The notes beneath the pieces are model-generated. The model was not told the origin of the DNA. It worked only from the letters and a program-made list of their open reading frames with translations, and did not search any database. From Pagrus major (Eukaryota > Chordata > Actinopteri > Spariformes > Sparidae): a stretch of DNA of 64,000 nucleotides. Below, one piece after another: positions 61,020 through 64,000 of the stretch. The stretch covers positions 10,576,613 to 10,640,612 of the forward strand of contig NC_133223.1 in the NCBI RefSeq assembly GCF_040436345.1, in the 5' to 3' direction. Position 1 is the stretch's first letter, and each line of letters begins with the position of its first letter. Position numbers and translations under genes: made by a program.

Positions 61020-62150
61020 TAACTTAGGTGAACCCAATCTATTCCATTTTTAATACATTATAAATCAGTCAGACCAATTCTAAATGCTTTAAAATGAATC
61101 CCAACCTCATGTGATCCAGTCTCAGTGTACTATAACCCATTGCAATCCTTTTTCTAAATGAACTGTAACCCATTCTACATCATTCAAAATAAAATATAAC
61201 CCATTCTAGCCCATTTTAATTGCGCTAGAGCCCATTGCTATCATGATTAATCCACTGCTATCTATTGTAAATGAACTATAACCAATTATAACTTATTCTA
61301 AATAAACAATAACACATTCCAAACATCTTAGAAATTATTCCAAACCACTGTACATTTCTTATATCATATTCTAAATTCACTATAACCTGTTTGAACCCAT
61401 TCTGAATGCTTTAAAATTCAATGCAACCCATTCTTAATTCCTAAAGACCCTGTCTGTTCCATTCTGACGTACCGTACCTAATTATTCCATTTTAAATGCA
61501 ATATAACCTATTTTGACATACCATATTAGCCACTGTAACCATACATCATTGTAATCCTTTCTAATCCAAAAGCCTTATAACCCACTCTACTGAAAAATAA
61601 ATGTCTTGTAACCTACCCTAACCCAAAAGCAAACTAAATGCCTTATAACTCATCCTGACCCAAACTACATGTCTTACTGGCCATCCTTACCCAATTCAAA
61701 TGTCTTATAACTTGCCCTTACCCAATCTAAATGTCTTTAACCTTAGCCATTTAATTGTCTTACAACCCATCCTTACCCAATTCAAATGTCTTATAACTCA
61801 TCTTAACCCGCTCTAAATGTCTTATAACCCACCCATACCCAATTTCAAATGTCTTATAATCCCTTCTAAGCCAATCAAGATGTCTTAAAACTCACCCTTA
61901 CCCAATCTAAATGTCTTTAACCAAACCCAATCTAAATGTCTTTAACCTAACCCATTAAAATGTCTTATAACCCACCCTTGTATAATCTTCATGTTTTACA
62001 ACCATTCTATTTACATCTAAATGCCTTATAACCCATCCTTACCTGATCTGAATGTCTTATGACCAGCCCTTACCCAATTCAAATGTCTTATAACTCATCT
62101 TAACCTGCTCTAAATGTCTTATAATCCATCTGAATGTTTTATACTTATAT
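61020..62150. repeat. Degenerate tandem repeat, about 1.1 kb
   Basis: Variants of CTTATAACCCACCCTTACCC followed by AAT(C/T)(T/C)AAATGT recur throughout, with a period near 30 bases. They are clearest from 61600 to 62110 and more decayed towards 61020 (CTATAACCCATT, CCATTCTAAATGC). The right-hand part is more homogeneous, so the array seems older at its left side. Confidence 0.8.
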
Positions 62151-63637
62151 TATTAGGTTTGGTTTTACATATTATATGTACCCAGATCAAACCAGACAAG
62201 GCCAGGTCAACTGTGTGTGTGTTTTTAGGAAAACATTAGGCTAGCAGTGGATAAGCCTTGTGCCATGTATCTGCTGCCTGAGTTTGTCCTCATATAGCAG
62301 AGTGAGTCAGTGTCTGTATTTATCACTACAGCTCATTATTAAGTTCAGAACAGCATGACACAACACAGTGCTGTAATCAAACACATGTAGCTCAGATGAC
62401 TGTCTGGATCAGCTGCGATTAGCTGGGAGATTATTTATGATAGTAAATACAGATTAGTGTCTATTTTCAAAGATGGCATAATGTGTCAGCTCGGCGACCT
62501 GCCAGAATGAAAGCTTCGCCCTCAATAATAGTGTACGAGAGAAGATGTCATACCAGTAGATTCAATCTGAACTCCAGCAGACTGTCATTAGTAATACAAA
62601 CACAAAGGCATTTACACCCACTGTGAAGCAGGAAAGTATTCATCAACCCACTATGTCAGAGTTTTTATTAGCAGCACTTAGTATTTAGTTGTAGCTTCCC
62701 AAGAGGGATTGACAGTTTGTATCATACCACATGCAAAACAGCACAAAAAATGTATTTACTGTACAATATGAGTGCAATTTCAAGTACTTGTTTAACTGGC
62801 TGGTCAGTAGTACTTCATAACGTCATGACAATGTTTGCCCAGTGGTTTGTGATCAGGGTGCTGATCTTCTACTCGATCAGGAGCGCGACTGAGGACTATC
62901 GTACACCACCACCTGCTGACATTTTTTCACTTCTATCGACTTGTCAAATATGTTCTCCACATTAAGCATTGTATTGTGAGACAAAGAAACCACTGCAAAC
63001 TCCTACCAGACCTCCGAGACCATCTCAAGAATCACTTGAACTGCATTAGAGAGCCCTAGAAGGACATCTGAGAGCATTTTATAAACAACACAAGAACCAA
63101 CTGACACTGAAAACAACTCAAGGATCTTTCTTAAAGAGACATTCAAGCCAAAGCTTCAAGCTTTGTTTGCTTCCCCTCAAGGACCATTTGAACTTTCTTA
63201 ATGATTACCTGAGTCTGCTCGATGATAACGATAACCACCTGTAGGACATTAGGATTTCTTTACAAACCCTTGGACTCTGTTCAAGGAGGAGTTAAACCAC
63301 CCCAAGGACCCTGGACACCCTGAGGGACTATTAGAGTCTTCTCCTGGACTCCTTGAGCCTTTACAAATCCCGTCACCCCCCATTCGCCACAGTCTGATCT
63401 TCAATGTCAGTGTTTCAGTATCCATCAGCACCGCACTCAGACATCCAGTGATGTCAATCTTTCAAAACTGTACTTAATTTAGTCATTTTTACAGAGTGAA
63501 AGAACTACAAACTTGTATTTGGTTTCTGATATGATCAGTATGAATTGGAGATGTCTTTCAGTATGCGTGTGAGTGACGAATACTGTGATGACAGAGTCGT
63601 CTTAATTCTGTCCTTCTGTCCTATGAGATCTGGTTAC

Positions 63638-63639
<2 letters not shown>

Positions 63640-63674
<35 letters not shown>
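63640..63674. repeat. (AC)n microsatellite
   Basis: A pure AC run of about 17 units. Confidence 0.9.
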
Positions 63675-63677
<3 letters not shown>

Positions 63678-64000
63678 CACCCTTCTGTCTTACAGTAAGT
63701 TGCTGTTCTAAGAAGGTGCTATAAATACTGAAACACATCTGCTACTGCTTTCACATGGAAACCAGGCTGGTCTGTAAACCAGTATGAACACCAGCCAACA
63801 ACGAGGTGACGAGCCAGACAGTTTTATTTCAGACTGGTCAGAAGATCTAACAGATCTGCAAACAAACACTCAAAGTTTCTTCACAAGTTTCTTGCAACAA
63901 CACATTTCTATCTGCAAATCTGAAGAAAAAAATACTGAGTAATAAAAGTGCTGAGAGGTTTCAAACTGGAACTGATCTGTTTAAATTAGTTTGATAACAG

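Larger units (their letters stand above)
59388..64000. other. Upstream intron of znf385b, open at the window edge
   Basis: No exon for the expected first zinc finger (FCEVCNIQLNS-like) is visible on the minus strand, so this is intron, by inference from gene structure. It holds the degenerate repeat 61020-62150, a loosely repetitive stretch at about 62990-63370 (variants of CAAGGACC-TTTGAACT and GGACTCCTTGAG) and a (CA)n at 63640-63674. Confidence 0.6.

Overview
The window is teleost nuclear DNA, probably from a percomorph-type ray-finned fish. The genes are intron-rich with GT-AG splice sites. The DNA is AT-rich, full of CA/TG microsatellites, and carries typical fish interspersed repeats: tRNA-derived SINEs, non-LTR and Ty3/Gypsy remnants, and hAT-like MITEs. 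There is no prokaryotic-style operon, CRISPR array or phage content. I rebuilt each coding gene by joining exons by hand, using splice sites, reading phase and remembered family sequences. The exon phases close exactly in all four genes.

Layout. All four genes are on the minus strand, so transcription runs from high to low coordinates. (1) dnajc15 (MCJ) lies at 7249-10214, has 6 coding exons and encodes 150 aa. (2) sestd1 has its coding region at 12268-26371, 18 coding exons and 752 aa, with a likely 5' noncoding exon ending at 29642. (3) An OCTN-type slc22 organic cation/carnitine transporter lies at 33305-42636, with 11 coding exons and 568 aa. A second, intact copy of its first exon and upstream flank lies at 46302-46511. 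(4) The 3' part of znf385b lies at 53187-59387, with seven exons visible. Its first zinc finger and its start lie beyond position 64000.

Between and inside the genes. Positions 1-7248 hold only repeats and the dnajc15 3' UTR. sestd1 intron 1 carries a 20-bp minisatellite broken by a LINE fragment and a SINE. Positions 30.4-31.9 kb hold old retroelement debris, including a decayed Gypsy pol. Positions 43-53 kb are a gene desert with two small hAT-like MITEs and dispersed repeats. The znf385b intron past 59.4 kb has about 1.1 kb of strongly degenerate tandem repeat.

The genes do not form one pathway. DNAJC15 is a J-protein of the mitochondrial inner membrane. SESTD1 is a cytosolic lipid-binding, spectrin-repeat scaffold. 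SLC22/OCTN is a plasma-membrane transporter. ZNF385B is a nuclear zinc-finger protein. From memory, the sestd1-znf385b order and orientation match human chromosome 2q31, while DNAJC15 is on human chromosome 13. The most interesting observations are the duplicated, possibly alternative slc22 first exon and promoter, the CA repeats placed directly after several sestd1 5' splice sites, and a perfect 25-bp inverted repeat in sestd1 intron 1.
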